64,000 nucleotides of DNA from Cryobacterium psychrotolerans (GTDB lineage: Bacteria > Actinomycetota > Actinomycetes > Actinomycetales > Microbacteriaceae), in NCBI RefSeq assembly GCF_900101115.1, contig NZ_FNFU01000004.1, positions 62,001-126,000 on the forward strand, given 5' to 3'. The notes below the pieces were generated by a model. It saw only the letters and a list, made by a program, of their open reading frames with translations. It was not told the DNA's origin and did not search any database. A program made the translations under genes and the position numbers. The stretch's first letter is position 1. Every line of letters starts with the position of its first letter. Positions 26,270 to 35,251 of this stretch are shown here, piece by piece.

Positions 26270-29200
26270 CTAGTTCTTCACCGACACGATCGTCGAGAAG
26301 CCGGAGGTGCCGTAGCGCACCAGCCCCAGGTAATCGGTCCCGGAAGTCAGCCCGGACCACGACGCCGTGTACTGCGTTTCGATGCCCTGGACACCGTCGA
26401 TGGAGGCCGGGACCGTGAAGGTTCCGACGCCGCCGTCCGGCATGACCGAGAAGCTGGTCAGGTCGTAGGTGTCGTTGCCGCTGAAGACCGACACGATGAC
26501 CTGGTAGTACCCGGCGATCGGGTTCATCAGGTCGACGTGTTCGTCCGTCGCCGCCGTGGCCGACTGCCAGCCATCGACCGCGGTGCCGCCCTTGCCGTCC
26601 AGCCGGTAGACGATGAGGTCCAGGTCGGCGGCATCGGTCAGCGAGTCGAGGTCGAAGCGCTGCAGCGCCGTCCCCGCCGGAACCTGCACGTTGAAGGTGA
26701 TCTCCGTGCCGGCGACTCCGTTACCGCTGTAGGCCTTGCCCGGGCCGCCCTTCTTCTCTTTGAGCTGCACGCCGGCCGCGAGGCCGTCGGTCGTCAGGGC
26801 GATGGGGCCGGTCGAACCCGGCGTCACGGCGATCTCCACGGAGCCGGACACGCCGGTTCCGTTGGCGGAACCGGGCGCCTCGATCGTGACGGGCTTGACC
26901 GCCAGCGGGCTGTGCACCACGGTGGTGCCGCTCGTCCAGTTCAGCGAACCGGTCGCGAACGTGTCGAGGGGCGCCGTGGTGCGGGTGAACGTCACCGTGT
27001 AGGACTTGACCTGGTTGGCCGAGTCGAACACGAGCTCCGCCGGTGAGGTCACCGCGGTGATGCCGTTGAGTCCGATCACCGTGGGGGTGAAGGTGCCCGC
27101 CTGCGTGGACGTCACCGTGCGGGTGACCGTCTCCGCCTTGGTGAGGGATCCGATGCCGATGGACGCCAGGTTGAGGTTCGACGGGTCGATCGCCGCGACA
27201 TCGTCCGAGCCTTGCCAGGTGTAGCCGGCGCCCTTGATGAAGGACCACCAGTCGTCCGCGCCGTTGAGGTAGACGAAGCCCGGGTTGAAGAACTTCGTCG
27301 GGTCGACGTGGCCCGCCCCCTGGGTGAACGGGTCGGTCACTGCTCCGCCGGTCGCATTCTTCGTGTCGTAGGCGGTGGTCATGAACGCCGACTTCACCTC
27401 GGCCGGGCTGGCCGTGGGCTTCTCACCGAAGTACAGCGCGGCGAGACCGGCCATGTGCGGCGACGACATCGACGTTCCGGACAGGAACTTGTACGTGCCG
27501 GCGTCGCCCGCGGCGTTCGCGCCGCCGGCCAGGATGGCGACACCGGGGGCCGAGATGTCCGGCTTGATGATGTCGCTGCCGTCGGCCAGGACCGGTCCCC
27601 GCGAGGAGAATCCGGCAACCTGCGGCGTAGCCGGCGTCGTGCCGAGTTCGTTGCCCGGCGTGAGCGTCACCGTCGCACCGGCGGTGCCGGCGTAGGCGAA
27701 GGCCGTGGCGTAGGCGTCGCCGTTCAGGTGCACGGACGGAACCGAGTGCTGGTCCAGGTCGAGCGAACTCGACGACGGGTTCACCAGCACCATGCCGATA
27801 CCACCGGCGCGCTTGACCTCGGCCGACTTGTCGACGCGGGCGTACACGCCGCGTGCGCAGAAGACGATCTTGCCGGCCACCTTGGTCGGGTCGAGCGAAC
27901 CCGGTCCGCAGAGCAGCGGGTCGACGCCGCGGCGGGCCGCGACGAGGTCGCCGCGCACCAGGGAACCGGTCACACCGGTCGTCGGGACCGTGATCGAGCC
28001 ACCGGCGAACTTCGCGCCGCTGCCGAAGGTGGCGGTGGCCTCGTAGCTCGGGATGGTGCTGGCCGCGACGGTGGTGATCCACGGTGAGGCGTTGTCCAGC
28101 GTCGACGCCGCCGAGCCGGAGTTACCGGCCGAGGCTGCGACGAAGATGCCGGCGGATGCCGCGCCGAGGAAGGCCATGTCGGTGGCGGACACCGTGGTCT
28201 GGGCCGCTCCGCCGCCGATGGAGAAGTTGATCACGTCAACGCCGTCCTTGGTGGCCTGGTCGATCGCGGCGACGAGGTCGCTGGTTGCGCATCCGTCGTC
28301 GTCCTGGCTGACCGCGTCGGGACCCGACCAGCAGACCTTGTATGCGGCGATCTTGGCTGCCGGAGCGACACCCGAGATGGTGCCGAAGTCGATGCCGCCG
28401 ACGGATGCCGCGACCGCGTGGTTGCCCACCGCGGTGCTGCCGGTGTGCGAACCGTGTCCGTCGCCGTCTCGCGGGGAGACGTACTCGCCGACGTCGGCGC
28501 TGCCGATCTGCGAGGCGGCGAAACCGTTGACGTAGTACCGGGCTCCGACGATCTTGGTGCTGCAGTCGGCGGCGGTGAACTGCTCGCCGGTGACACAGGC
28601 GCCGGTAAAGGTGCCCCCGTCGGACTTGGCGAAGCTGATGCTGCCGTCGGCCGTGCGGTACGGCGCGGCGCCGCTGGCCGTGCCCAGCGGAGCGCCGGTG
28701 AACGAGGCATTCTCCGGCGCGATGCCGGTGTCGACGATGCCGACGACGACGCCGGCGCCTGCCGTGGCGACGCCGCCCGTGGACTCCCAAAGACCGCCGA
28801 GGCCGTCGGCCTTGCCGAGGCCGAGGAACTCGGTCGAGGACTGCGCCGTGATCTGGCGGATCGAGTCCTTCTCCAGCGAGAGCACGGCACGGTTGGCGTA
28901 GAGCGTGGCGGCCTGGGCCGCGGTGAGGGTGGCAGCGAAGCCGTTGATGGCAGTCGTGTAGGAGTAGTCGATGCTCACGCCCGCGGCCGCCGCGATCTTC
29001 TTCTGCTGGGCCTTGAGGTGGCCGGCGTACGCCTTCGAGTCCTTCGACCGGGCGTCGAGCTGCTTGCCCTTGGCCGGCTTCGTGGCCGCGAAACCGTTGA
29101 CCCCGCCGGAGTACGTGGCGACAGCGCTGGCCGCCAGGGTGACCATGTAGCGGCCGTCCTCGAAGCTCGCGGACGGCTTGGCCGCCGCCGCGCTGGTTGT

Positions 29201-29356
29201 GGGCTGGGCCACGGCCGTTGCAGCGGTTCCGCCGAGAAGGGCCGCAGCGGCCACCATCCCGACCGTCAGTGTGAGGGCGGTCGCGCTGCGGAGCAGCGCG
29301 CGGCTTGATCGTGGTTCGTGGCCCGAGGTGCTCGGTCGCCGGGTGCGTAAGGTCAC
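26270..29356 (-). CDS. Secreted S8 (subtilisin-like) serine peptidase
   Basis: The product is about 1028 aa from the GTG at 29356; a TTG at 29425 would extend it. The signal peptide is long and twin-Arg-free, ending near AVAQP. An I9 propeptide-like region follows. The catalytic residues lie in VDTGIAP (Asp), GHGSHTGS (His) and GTSMSSPHMAG (Ser). A PA domain is inserted before the Ser motif, and Fn3-like C-terminal domains follow. It has no sortase motif or membrane anchor and is probably released into the medium. Neither start has a clear ribosome-binding site. Confidence 0.9.
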   Translation of the reverse strand: MTLRTRRPSTSGHEPRSSRALLRSATALTLTVGMVAAAALLGGTAATAVAQPTTSAAAAKPSASFEDGRYMVTLAASAVATYSGGVNGFAATKPAKGKQLDARSKDSKAYAGHLKAQQKKIAAAAGVSIDYSYTTAINGFAATLTAAQAATLYANRAVLSLEKDSIRQITAQSSTEFLGLGKADGLGGLWESTGGVATAGAGVVVGIVDTGIAPENASFTGAPLGTASGAAPYRTADGSISFAKSDGGTFTGACVTGEQFTAADCSTKIVGARYYVNGFAASQIGSADVGEYVSPRDGDGHGSHTGSTAVGNHAVAASVGGIDFGTISGVAPAAKIAAYKVCWSGPDAVSQDDDGCATSDLVAAIDQATKDGVDVINFSIGGGAAQTTVSATDMAFLGAASAGIFVAASAGNSGSAASTLDNASPWITTVAASTIPSYEATATFGSGAKFAGGSITVPTTGVTGSLVRGDLVAARRGVDPLLCGPGSLDPTKVAGKIVFCARGVYARVDKSAEVKRAGGIGMVLVNPSSSSLDLDQHSVPSVHLNGDAYATAFAYAGTAGATVTLTPGNELGTTPATPQVAGFSSRGPVLADGSDIIKPDISAPGVAILAGGANAAGDAGTYKFLSGTSMSSPHMAGLAALYFGEKPTASPAEVKSAFMTTAYDTKNATGGAVTDPFTQGAGHVDPTKFFNPGFVYLNGADDWWSFIKGAGYTWQGSDDVAAIDPSNLNLASIGIGSLTKAETVTRTVTSTQAGTFTPTVIGLNGITAVTSPAELVFDSANQVKSYTVTFTRTTAPLDTFATGSLNWTSGTTVVHSPLAVKPVTIEAPGSANGTGVSGSVEIAVTPGSTGPIALTTDGLAAGVQLKEKKGGPGKAYSGNGVAGTEITFNVQVPAGTALQRFDLDSLTDAADLDLIVYRLDGKGGTAVDGWQSATAATDEHVDLMNPIAGYYQVIVSVFSGNDTYDLTSFSVMPDGGVGTFTVPASIDGVQGIETQYTASWSGLTSGTDYLGLVRYGTSGFSTIVSVKN

Positions 29357-29485
29357 TTGTGGTGTCCAATCCGTTCGTCGTTGAATGGCATGCTGCCCCC
29401 CGGCCGAGGGACGTGCACGAATCAAAAACTAGCCGATGATCGGTGCATTGTGTCGACAATCACCCCCGTACTGGGGGCATGACGC

Positions 29486-31387
29486 TCAATCCCTGGCGAA
29501 GGAGGGTGCAGCGCGCCCAGGCACCGCCACGGCGGAGCGCGCGGCATCCCGCCGGCCGCCGATCGCGCGCAGGGCGTTCAGGATCGTGGCCAGGTCGACG
29601 AGTTCCTGGGCGAGCGCCCCGGCGGTGGCCGGGATGAACCCGAACGCGGCCGCCACCATGAGGCCCAGGCTCAGGATGATTCCCAGCCAGATGCTCTGCA
29701 GTGCGATCCGGATCGTGTCCTGCCCGATGGCGACGGCGCGCGCCGTGCGGGACAGGTCGTCGAGCAGGATGACGACGTCGGCCGATTCGCTGGCGGCCGT
29801 CGCACCCCTGGCTCCCATCGCGATCCCGATGTCGGCGACCGCGAGCACCGGAGCGTCGTTGACGCCGTCGCCCACCATGATGACCGGGCGGCGGGAGATC
29901 GCCTTCACGGCGTTCACCTTGTCGCCCGGCAGGCAGTCGCTCTGCACGCGAGTGATGCCGACCAGCCCCGCAATGTGCTCCGCCGTCGGCCGGGCATCCC
30001 CGGTGAGCATGACGGTGTCGCGCACCCCGCGGGCCGCGAATGCAGCGATCGTGGCCTTCGCGTTGTCGCGCAGCCGGTCGCTGGCCACGAGGCTCCCGGC
30101 GAACTTCCCGTCGACGGCCACGTAGATCGCGAGTTCGCCGCCGTCGAGCGGCGTGGCGGCGGCATCCGGAGCACGGTCGATGATGAACGACAGCTTGCCG
30201 ACCGAAACCTCGCGTTCGCCGAAGCGGGCGACCACCCCGCGAGCGGCGACTTCGCCGGCCTGCTCGGTGCTCGTGAGCTCCACGCCCTGGTCGCGGGCGG
30301 CCGCGATGACGGACGCCGCGAGCACGTGGGAGGAGTACTGCTCGGCGGACGCCGCGAGCGCGAGCACCTCGCGCTCCGTGAACGGATGCTCCGGGCGCAC
30401 GGCGACGATGGTCGGCTGGCCGTGGGTGAGCGTGCCGGTCTTGTCGAACACGACGGTGCGGGCGCGGGCGAGCTTCTCGAGCACGCCGCCGCCCTTCACG
30501 ATGATGCCGTTGCGGGCGGCGCGGCTCATGCCGCCCATGAACGCGACCGGCGCCGAGATCAGCAGCGGGCACGGGGTGGCGACGACGAGCACCTCGGCGA
30601 AACGGGCCGGATCTCCGCTGAAGAACCAGGCGAGGCCCGCGATGGCCAGCGACACGGCCGTGAACGGCACCGCGTAGCGGTCGGCGAGGCGCACGACGGG
30701 CGCCTTGCTGGCCGCCGCTTCCTCGACCAGCGCGATGATCTGCTGGTACTGGCTGTTCGAGGCGGTCGCGGTCGCCCGGACGGTGGCCGCGGCCGTTCCG
30801 TTGATGGATCCGCTGAGCACGGGATCGCCGCTGCCGCGCTCGACCGGGAGGCTTTCCCCGGTCAGGGACGACTCGTCGAAGGACGCCGTCTCGGACACGA
30901 GGTCGCCGTCCACGGGGACGATTTCGGCCGGGCGCACCAGGATCACGTCGCCGACCTGCACCCGGCCCGCCGGGACATCCTCGACCTCTCCCTGCCCGTC
31001 TCGCACCCGGTGCGCGATCTGCGGTGCGCGCTTCAGCAGGGAGTCCAGCTCCCGCTTGGCGCGGCTGACCGCGTAGTCCTCGAGGGCGGCTCCGCCGGAG
31101 AGCATGAGCACGATGATGAGCGTGGCGATGTACTCGCCGACGAGCACGGTGGCGACGATGGCCGTGATGGCGAGGAAGTCGATGCCGAAGCTGCCCCGGC
31201 GCAGCTGCCTGACCATGCCGACGGCCTCGATCCCGGCGACGAACAGGCCGAAGCCACTGAAGAGCCACCGCACCCCTGCGGTCTCACCGCTCAGCCAGAG
31301 GACCACCCCGACCACGGCGACCAGGATGGTGGCCGCGACGATCGGATACCGGCGTGCGGCATGGGCAAAGGTTCGCATGCTCAACAT
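29486..31387 (-). CDS. P1B-type heavy-metal-translocating ATPase
   Basis: The pump is 633 aa from the ATG at 31387 (GGGGGA just upstream; a second ATG at 31378). The frame stays open far into icd, but this upstream part is not protein-like. Motifs are the membrane metal site TPCPLL, phosphorylation site DKTGTLTHG, TGDA and GDGVNDAP. The N-terminal HMA metal-binding domain is absent and the CPx motif is CPL rather than CPC. It could export Cd, Zn, Co or similar ions; the ion is not decided. No metalloregulator gene is adjacent. Confidence 0.88.
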   Translation of the reverse strand: MLSMRTFAHAARRYPIVAATILVAVVGVVLWLSGETAGVRWLFSGFGLFVAGIEAVGMVRQLRRGSFGIDFLAITAIVATVLVGEYIATLIIVLMLSGGAALEDYAVSRAKRELDSLLKRAPQIAHRVRDGQGEVEDVPAGRVQVGDVILVRPAEIVPVDGDLVSETASFDESSLTGESLPVERGSGDPVLSGSINGTAAATVRATATASNSQYQQIIALVEEAAASKAPVVRLADRYAVPFTAVSLAIAGLAWFFSGDPARFAEVLVVATPCPLLISAPVAFMGGMSRAARNGIIVKGGGVLEKLARARTVVFDKTGTLTHGQPTIVAVRPEHPFTEREVLALAASAEQYSSHVLAASVIAAARDQGVELTSTEQAGEVAARGVVARFGEREVSVGKLSFIIDRAPDAAATPLDGGELAIYVAVDGKFAGSLVASDRLRDNAKATIAAFAARGVRDTVMLTGDARPTAEHIAGLVGITRVQSDCLPGDKVNAVKAISRRPVIMVGDGVNDAPVLAVADIGIAMGARGATAASESADVVILLDDLSRTARAVAIGQDTIRIALQSIWLGIILSLGLMVAAAFGFIPATAGALAQELVDLATILNALRAIGGRRDAARSAVAVPGRAAPSFARD

Positions 31388-31458
31388 TCTTCCCCCGGCA
31401 GGCGCCCCTCGCCAGCAAGGACAGGCTCTCCTGACCGATGCCCGGCCCCGGACGCGGA

Positions 31459-31488
31459 ACGGCCCCGACCTGGTGAGGTCGGGGCCGT
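31459..31488 (-). terminator. Terminator hairpin of icd
   Basis: A perfect 13-bp GC-rich stem (31459-31471 with 31476-31488) has a GGTG loop. It begins 15 nt downstream of the icd stop on the minus strand. There is no strong T-tract, as usual in actinobacteria. Confidence 0.75.
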
Positions 31489-31503
31489 CGCCGTGCGAAA
31501 CGG

Positions 31504-32718
31504 TCAGGCCAGGCGCGCCTGCAGGTTCTGGTCGATCGCAGCGAGGAACTCCTCGGTGGTCTGGAACGCCTGGTCCGGACCCACGAGCAGGGCGAGGTCC
31601 TTGGTCATCTTGCCGCTCTCGACGGTCTTGATGACGACGTCTTCCACCGTGAGCGCGAACTCGGCCAGGGCGGCGTTGTCGTCCAGCTTGGCCCGGTGGG
31701 TGAGCCCACGGGTCCAGGCGTAGATCGACGCGATCGGGTTGGTCGAGGTGGGCTTGCCCTGCTGGTGCTGGCGGTAGTGGCGCGTCACGGTACCGTGGGC
31801 GGCCTCGGCCTCGACGACCTTGCCGTCCGGCGTCGAGAGAACGCTGGTCATCAGGCCGAGCGAGCCGAAGCCCTGCGCGACGGTGTCCGACTGCACGTCG
31901 CCGTCGTAGTTCTTGCAGGCCCAGACGTAACCGCCCTCCCACTTCATGGCGGATGCCACCATGTCGTCGATGAGGCGGTGCTCGTAGGTGAGGCCGGCAG
32001 CCTCGTAGGCGGACTTGAACTCGGCGTCGAAGATCTCCTGGAAGATGTCCTTGAACCGGCCGTCGTAGGCCTTGAGGATGGTGTTCTTCGTGGAGAGGTA
32101 CACCGGGTAGTTGCGCTCGAGGCCGTAGTTGAGCGAGGCGCGGGCGAAGTCCGTGATCGACTTGTCGAGGTTGTACATGCCCATGGCGACACCGCTGCCG
32201 GGCGACTGGAAGACCTCGAACTGCTGCGGCGCGCTGCCATCCTTCGGGGTGAAGGTCATGCTGAGCGTGCCTTCGCCTTCGAAGCGGAAGTTCGTGGCCT
32301 TGTACTGGTCGCCGAACGCGTGGCGGCCGATGATGATCGGCTTGTTCCAGCCCGGAACCAGGCGGGGGATGTTGGAGATGATGATCGGCTCGCGGAAGAT
32401 CGTGCCGCCGAGGATGTTGCGGATGGTGCCGTTGGGCGAGGCCCACATCTTCTTCAGGCCGAATTCCTCGACCCGCGCCTCGTCGGGCGTGATGGTCGCG
32501 CACTTGACGCCGACGCCGTGCTTCTGGATGGCGTGTGCCGCGTCGACCGTGATCTGGTCGTCGGTCTCGTCGCGCTTCTGGATCGACAGGTCGTAGTACT
32601 CGAGGTCGATGTCGAGGTACGGGTGGATCAGCGTGTCCTTGATGGCATGCCAGATAATGCGGGTCATCTCGTCGCCGTCGAGCTCGACGACTGTGCCTTC
32701 AACCTTGATCTTCGACAA
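31504..32718 (-). CDS. icd: NADP-dependent isocitrate dehydrogenase
   Basis: This TCA-cycle enzyme (404 aa) converts isocitrate to 2-oxoglutarate. The sequence is of the eukaryote-like homodimeric type: [10 protein letters not shown] at 14-23, SPNGTIRN (about 94-101) for substrate binding, and [10 protein letters not shown] near 309 for NADP. The start codon is TTG at 32718, with GAGGAG 6 nt upstream. The gene is divergent from the GNAT gene and ends in a strong hairpin. Confidence 0.95.
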   Translation of the reverse strand: MSKIKVEGTVVELDGDEMTRIIWHAIKDTLIHPYLDIDLEYYDLSIQKRDETDDQITVDAAHAIQKHGVGVKCATITPDEARVEEFGLKKMWASPNGTIRNILGGTIFREPIIISNIPRLVPGWNKPIIIGRHAFGDQYKATNFRFEGEGTLSMTFTPKDGSAPQQFEVFQSPGSGVAMGMYNLDKSITDFARASLNYGLERNYPVYLSTKNTILKAYDGRFKDIFQEIFDAEFKSAYEAAGLTYEHRLIDDMVASAMKWEGGYVWACKNYDGDVQSDTVAQGFGSLGLMTSVLSTPDGKVVEAEAAHGTVTRHYRQHQQGKPTSTNPIASIYAWTRGLTHRAKLDDNAALAEFALTVEDVVIKTVESGKMTKDLALLVGPDQAFQTTEEFLAAIDQNLQARLA

Positions 32719-32874
32719 TGGTTCTCCTCAAAAAGTAGGTGGGCCGCGAATGGCCGACGCCAAGCTTACTAGAGGAGTGCAAGTATCTTGACATCGAGAG
32801 ACTTTGCCGAGAGTTCATCCTGTGCGTACGGCTGCCGACTACCGACCGGACCGGCCGCAGGTTAGCCTGTTCCC

Positions 32875-33327
32875 ATGGCGACGCTACGACTGGAAGAACT
32901 GTCCGCACGCAACATCGTTGCGGCCAATAACCTGAGCCTGAAACCCGGCCAGGAGCAATTCATCGCACCGGTCTCCTATTCCGTAGCGGCCACCGTCATC
33001 AACCCGGCCACCGCCTGGCAGCGCGTGGTGCTCCAGGGCGACGACGTCGTCGGCTTCATTCACGGCAACTTCGACCCCGAAGCCGAGCACGAGGAGTTCC
33101 GCGCGTGCATCTGGCGGATCAACGTCGACGCGGCGGCCCAGGGCAAGGGCGTGGGCAAGTTCGCCGCGGAGGCCCTCGCCGAGGAGGCCCGCTCGCGCGG
33201 GTTCGACCACATCAACGTGATCTGGGAGCCGGGCGAAGAAGGCCCGGAGGAGTTCTTCCACCGGATCGGCTTCCGGGACGTCGGGCAGACCCAGTACGGC
33301 GAAACCATCGGCGCGCTGCAGCTGTAG
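32875..33327 (+). CDS. GNAT family N-acetyltransferase
   Basis: The 150-aa protein has the acetyl-CoA-binding pattern in VDAAAQGKGVGKFAAEAL (motif A, about residues 84-101) and a C-terminal GFRDVGQTQYGE typical of diamine/spermidine-acetyltransferase-like GNATs. The substrate is unknown. The next gene starts 3 nt after its stop, so the two are cotranscribed and probably translationally coupled. Confidence 0.83.
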   Translation: MATLRLEELSARNIVAANNLSLKPGQEQFIAPVSYSVAATVINPATAWQRVVLQGDDVVGFIHGNFDPEAEHEEFRACIWRINVDAAAQGKGVGKFAAEALAEEARSRGFDHINVIWEPGEEGPEEFFHRIGFRDVGQTQYGETIGALQL

Positions 33328-33329
33328 CG

Positions 33330-33644
33330 GTGCGTTTCACCCCCGACAGCGCGTTCGTGGCGGACGTGCTCGACATCGTCGACACGATCCCACCCGGCAG
33401 GGTGATGACCTACGGCGACGTTGCCGCCGCGCTCGGCTCGCGCGCCGCGAGGGCCGTCGGCCAGGTCATGTCCCATTACGGGTCGGATGTTCCGTGGTGG
33501 CGTGTCATCCGGGCCGGCGGCCACCCGCCGATCGAGCACGAGGACCGCGCCCTGCCGTTCTACCTCGCCGAGGGCACACCGCTCGTCACGAGCGCGACGG
33601 CGTATCGGATCGACTACCCGGCCGCACGGTGGTCCCCCTCCTGA
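33330..33644 (+). CDS. Alkyltransferase-like (ATL) DNA damage-recognition protein
   Basis: The 104-aa protein is of the MGMT fold, starting at GTG 33330. The helix-turn-helix lies in GRVMTYGDVAAALG. The active-site PCHR of O6-alkylguanine transferases is replaced by PWWR, so the alkyl-accepting cysteine is missing. ATL proteins bind O6-alkylguanine and hand it to nucleotide excision repair. There is no ribosome-binding site of its own; coupling to the GNAT stop 2 nt upstream is likely. Confidence 0.83.
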   Translation: MRFTPDSAFVADVLDIVDTIPPGRVMTYGDVAAALGSRAARAVGQVMSHYGSDVPWWRVIRAGGHPPIEHEDRALPFYLAEGTPLVTSATAYRIDYPAARWSPS

Positions 33645-33666
33645 ACGCCGGCCGTACTAGTCTCGG

Positions 33667-33680
33667 TGCAAGCGTTTGCA
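33667..33680. promoter_or_regulatory. LacI/CcpA-family operator upstream of alpha-amylase
   Basis: TGCAAGCGTTTGCA fits the LacI-family palindrome TGNAANCGNTTNCA at every fixed position. It lies 25 bp before the amylase GTG. It implies repression by a sugar-responsive LacI-type regulator (MalR-like) encoded elsewhere. It also argues against the TTG at 33676 as the start, since that would lie inside the operator. Confidence 0.75.
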
Positions 33681-33705
33681 TTGGGGCTGCGCGGGAAGCG
33701 GTGCC

Positions 33706-35199
33706 GTGGTCTCTGTTCGAATGCCGGCCGCGGCGACGCTGATCGCGGCATCCGTCGCCCTGCTCTCCGGATGCTCCGGGCTGTCGACTGCGGGCACCGT
33801 CGCCGCGGACCAGCCGGCCGGCACGCACGACGTGGGCGTGCAGCTGTTCCAGTGGAACTGGGACTCGATCGCCCGCGAATGCACCGACACCCTCGGCCCC
33901 AACGGCATCGCCTGGGTGCTCGCCTCTCCCCCGAACGAGCACGTCACCGGGCCGGAGTGGTGGACGAGCTACCAGCCGGTCAGCTACCGCGTCGAGTCCC
34001 GACTCGGCACGCGGGAGCAGTTCGAGTCGATGGTGTCGACCTGCCACGAGGCGGGGGTCGACGTGCTCGCCGACGCCGTCGTGAACCACATGACAGGCCG
34101 GGACGAACCCGGCGTCGGCTGGGCCGGCAGCCGCCACGGGCACTACGACTACCCGGGGCTCTACTCCGACGCCGCCGGGGACTTCCACCACTGCGGACGG
34201 GGCGAGGGCGACGACATCGCCAACTACCGGGCCGCGTTCGACGTGCAGAGCTGCGAACTCGTGAACCTCGCCGACCTGGCCACCGAGACGCCGCACGTGC
34301 GCAAGACCATCACGGCGTACCTGGCCGACCTGCTCTCGCTCGGCGTCGACGGCTTCCGGATCGACGCGGCCAAGCACATCCCGGCCGCCGACCTGGCGGC
34401 GATCCTCGCGCCGCTGCCACCCGACGCCTACGTCGTGCAGGAGGTCATCCGCGGTTCCCGGGAGGCGGTCCAGCCCGAGATGTACACGGGCAACGGCGAC
34501 GTGTTCGAGTTCGGTTTCGCGCGCGAGCTGGAGGGCATGGTCGAGTCCGGCACGATGAGCGTCAGCGAGGGATTCGGTGAGGACTGGGGCTTCCTGCCCG
34601 GCCGCATCGCCCGCACCTTCGTCGACAACCACGACACGGAACGCAACGGGGAGACCCTGAACTACACGGATGGTGCCCAGTACGTTCTCGCGAATGTGCT
34701 GACCCTGGCCCTCCCCTACGGCTCCCCCGTGCTCTACTCCGGCTACGCCTTCAGCGCCGGCGACGACGGGCCGGCGCAGGACGCATCCGGCCGGGTGCAG
34801 GACGCGGACTGCGGCACGGTCGGACCGGAGGTGAGCCATTCCGACGGGGACTGGGTCTGCCAGCACCGCTGGGACGCGATCGCCGGCATGGTGTCCTGGC
34901 GGAGCGCCGTCGGCGACGCGCCGCTCGAAAACTCGTGGACCCGGGGCGACGCGTACGCGTTCAGCCGCGGCGAGCGCGGGTTCGTCGCCATGAACGCGGG
35001 CGACGAACCGCTGACCCGCCGGTTTCAGACCGGCCTGGCCGCCGGCCGCTATTGCGACGTCGTGACCGGCGGCGGCACGCCGACGGCGGCCGAAGCCTGC
35101 TCGGGCGGGTCCGTCGAGGTCGCCGCCGACGGCACGGCCAGGGTCACCGTGCCGCCCGGGGGCGCCGTTGCCCTGCACGTGGGGGCCCGGCTGTCCTGA
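33706..35199 (+). CDS. Lipoprotein alpha-amylase (GH13)
   Basis: The product is 497 aa from the GTG at 33706 (GGGAAG 7 nt upstream). A lipobox LLSGC ends the signal peptide, so the enzyme is surface-anchored. GH13 motifs are DAVVNHM, GFRIDAAKHI (Asp nucleophile), the acid Glu in YVVQEVI and FVDNHDTE. The opening VGVQLFQWNWDSIA and overall layout fit the animal/Streptomyces-like alpha-amylases. It endohydrolyses starch. A compact C-terminal beta domain is present; there is no separate starch-binding domain. Confidence 0.92.
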   Translation: MVSVRMPAAATLIAASVALLSGCSGLSTAGTVAADQPAGTHDVGVQLFQWNWDSIARECTDTLGPNGIAWVLASPPNEHVTGPEWWTSYQPVSYRVESRLGTREQFESMVSTCHEAGVDVLADAVVNHMTGRDEPGVGWAGSRHGHYDYPGLYSDAAGDFHHCGRGEGDDIANYRAAFDVQSCELVNLADLATETPHVRKTITAYLADLLSLGVDGFRIDAAKHIPAADLAAILAPLPPDAYVVQEVIRGSREAVQPEMYTGNGDVFEFGFARELEGMVESGTMSVSEGFGEDWGFLPGRIARTFVDNHDTERNGETLNYTDGAQYVLANVLTLALPYGSPVLYSGYAFSAGDDGPAQDASGRVQDADCGTVGPEVSHSDGDWVCQHRWDAIAGMVSWRSAVGDAPLENSWTRGDAYAFSRGERGFVAMNAGDEPLTRRFQTGLAAGRYCDVVTGGGTPTAAEACSGGSVEVAADGTARVTVPPGGAVALHVGARLS

Positions 35200-35251
35200 A
35201 CTGCCGCCCGGCCTGCGCTGCCGCCCGATGCACCCGCGGCAGGTTTCCGGT

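Noticed and set aside
29486-31387. Copper specificity for the P-type ATPase
   Set aside because: The membrane motif is CPL, with no N-terminal CXXC domains and no copper chaperone nearby; the metal cannot be assigned.
31388-32503. Upstream extension of the P-type ATPase frame across the icd gene
   Set aside because: The extra 370 residues lie in an alternative frame of icd, have low-complexity composition and include the icd terminator; the ATG at 31387 has a ribosome-binding site.
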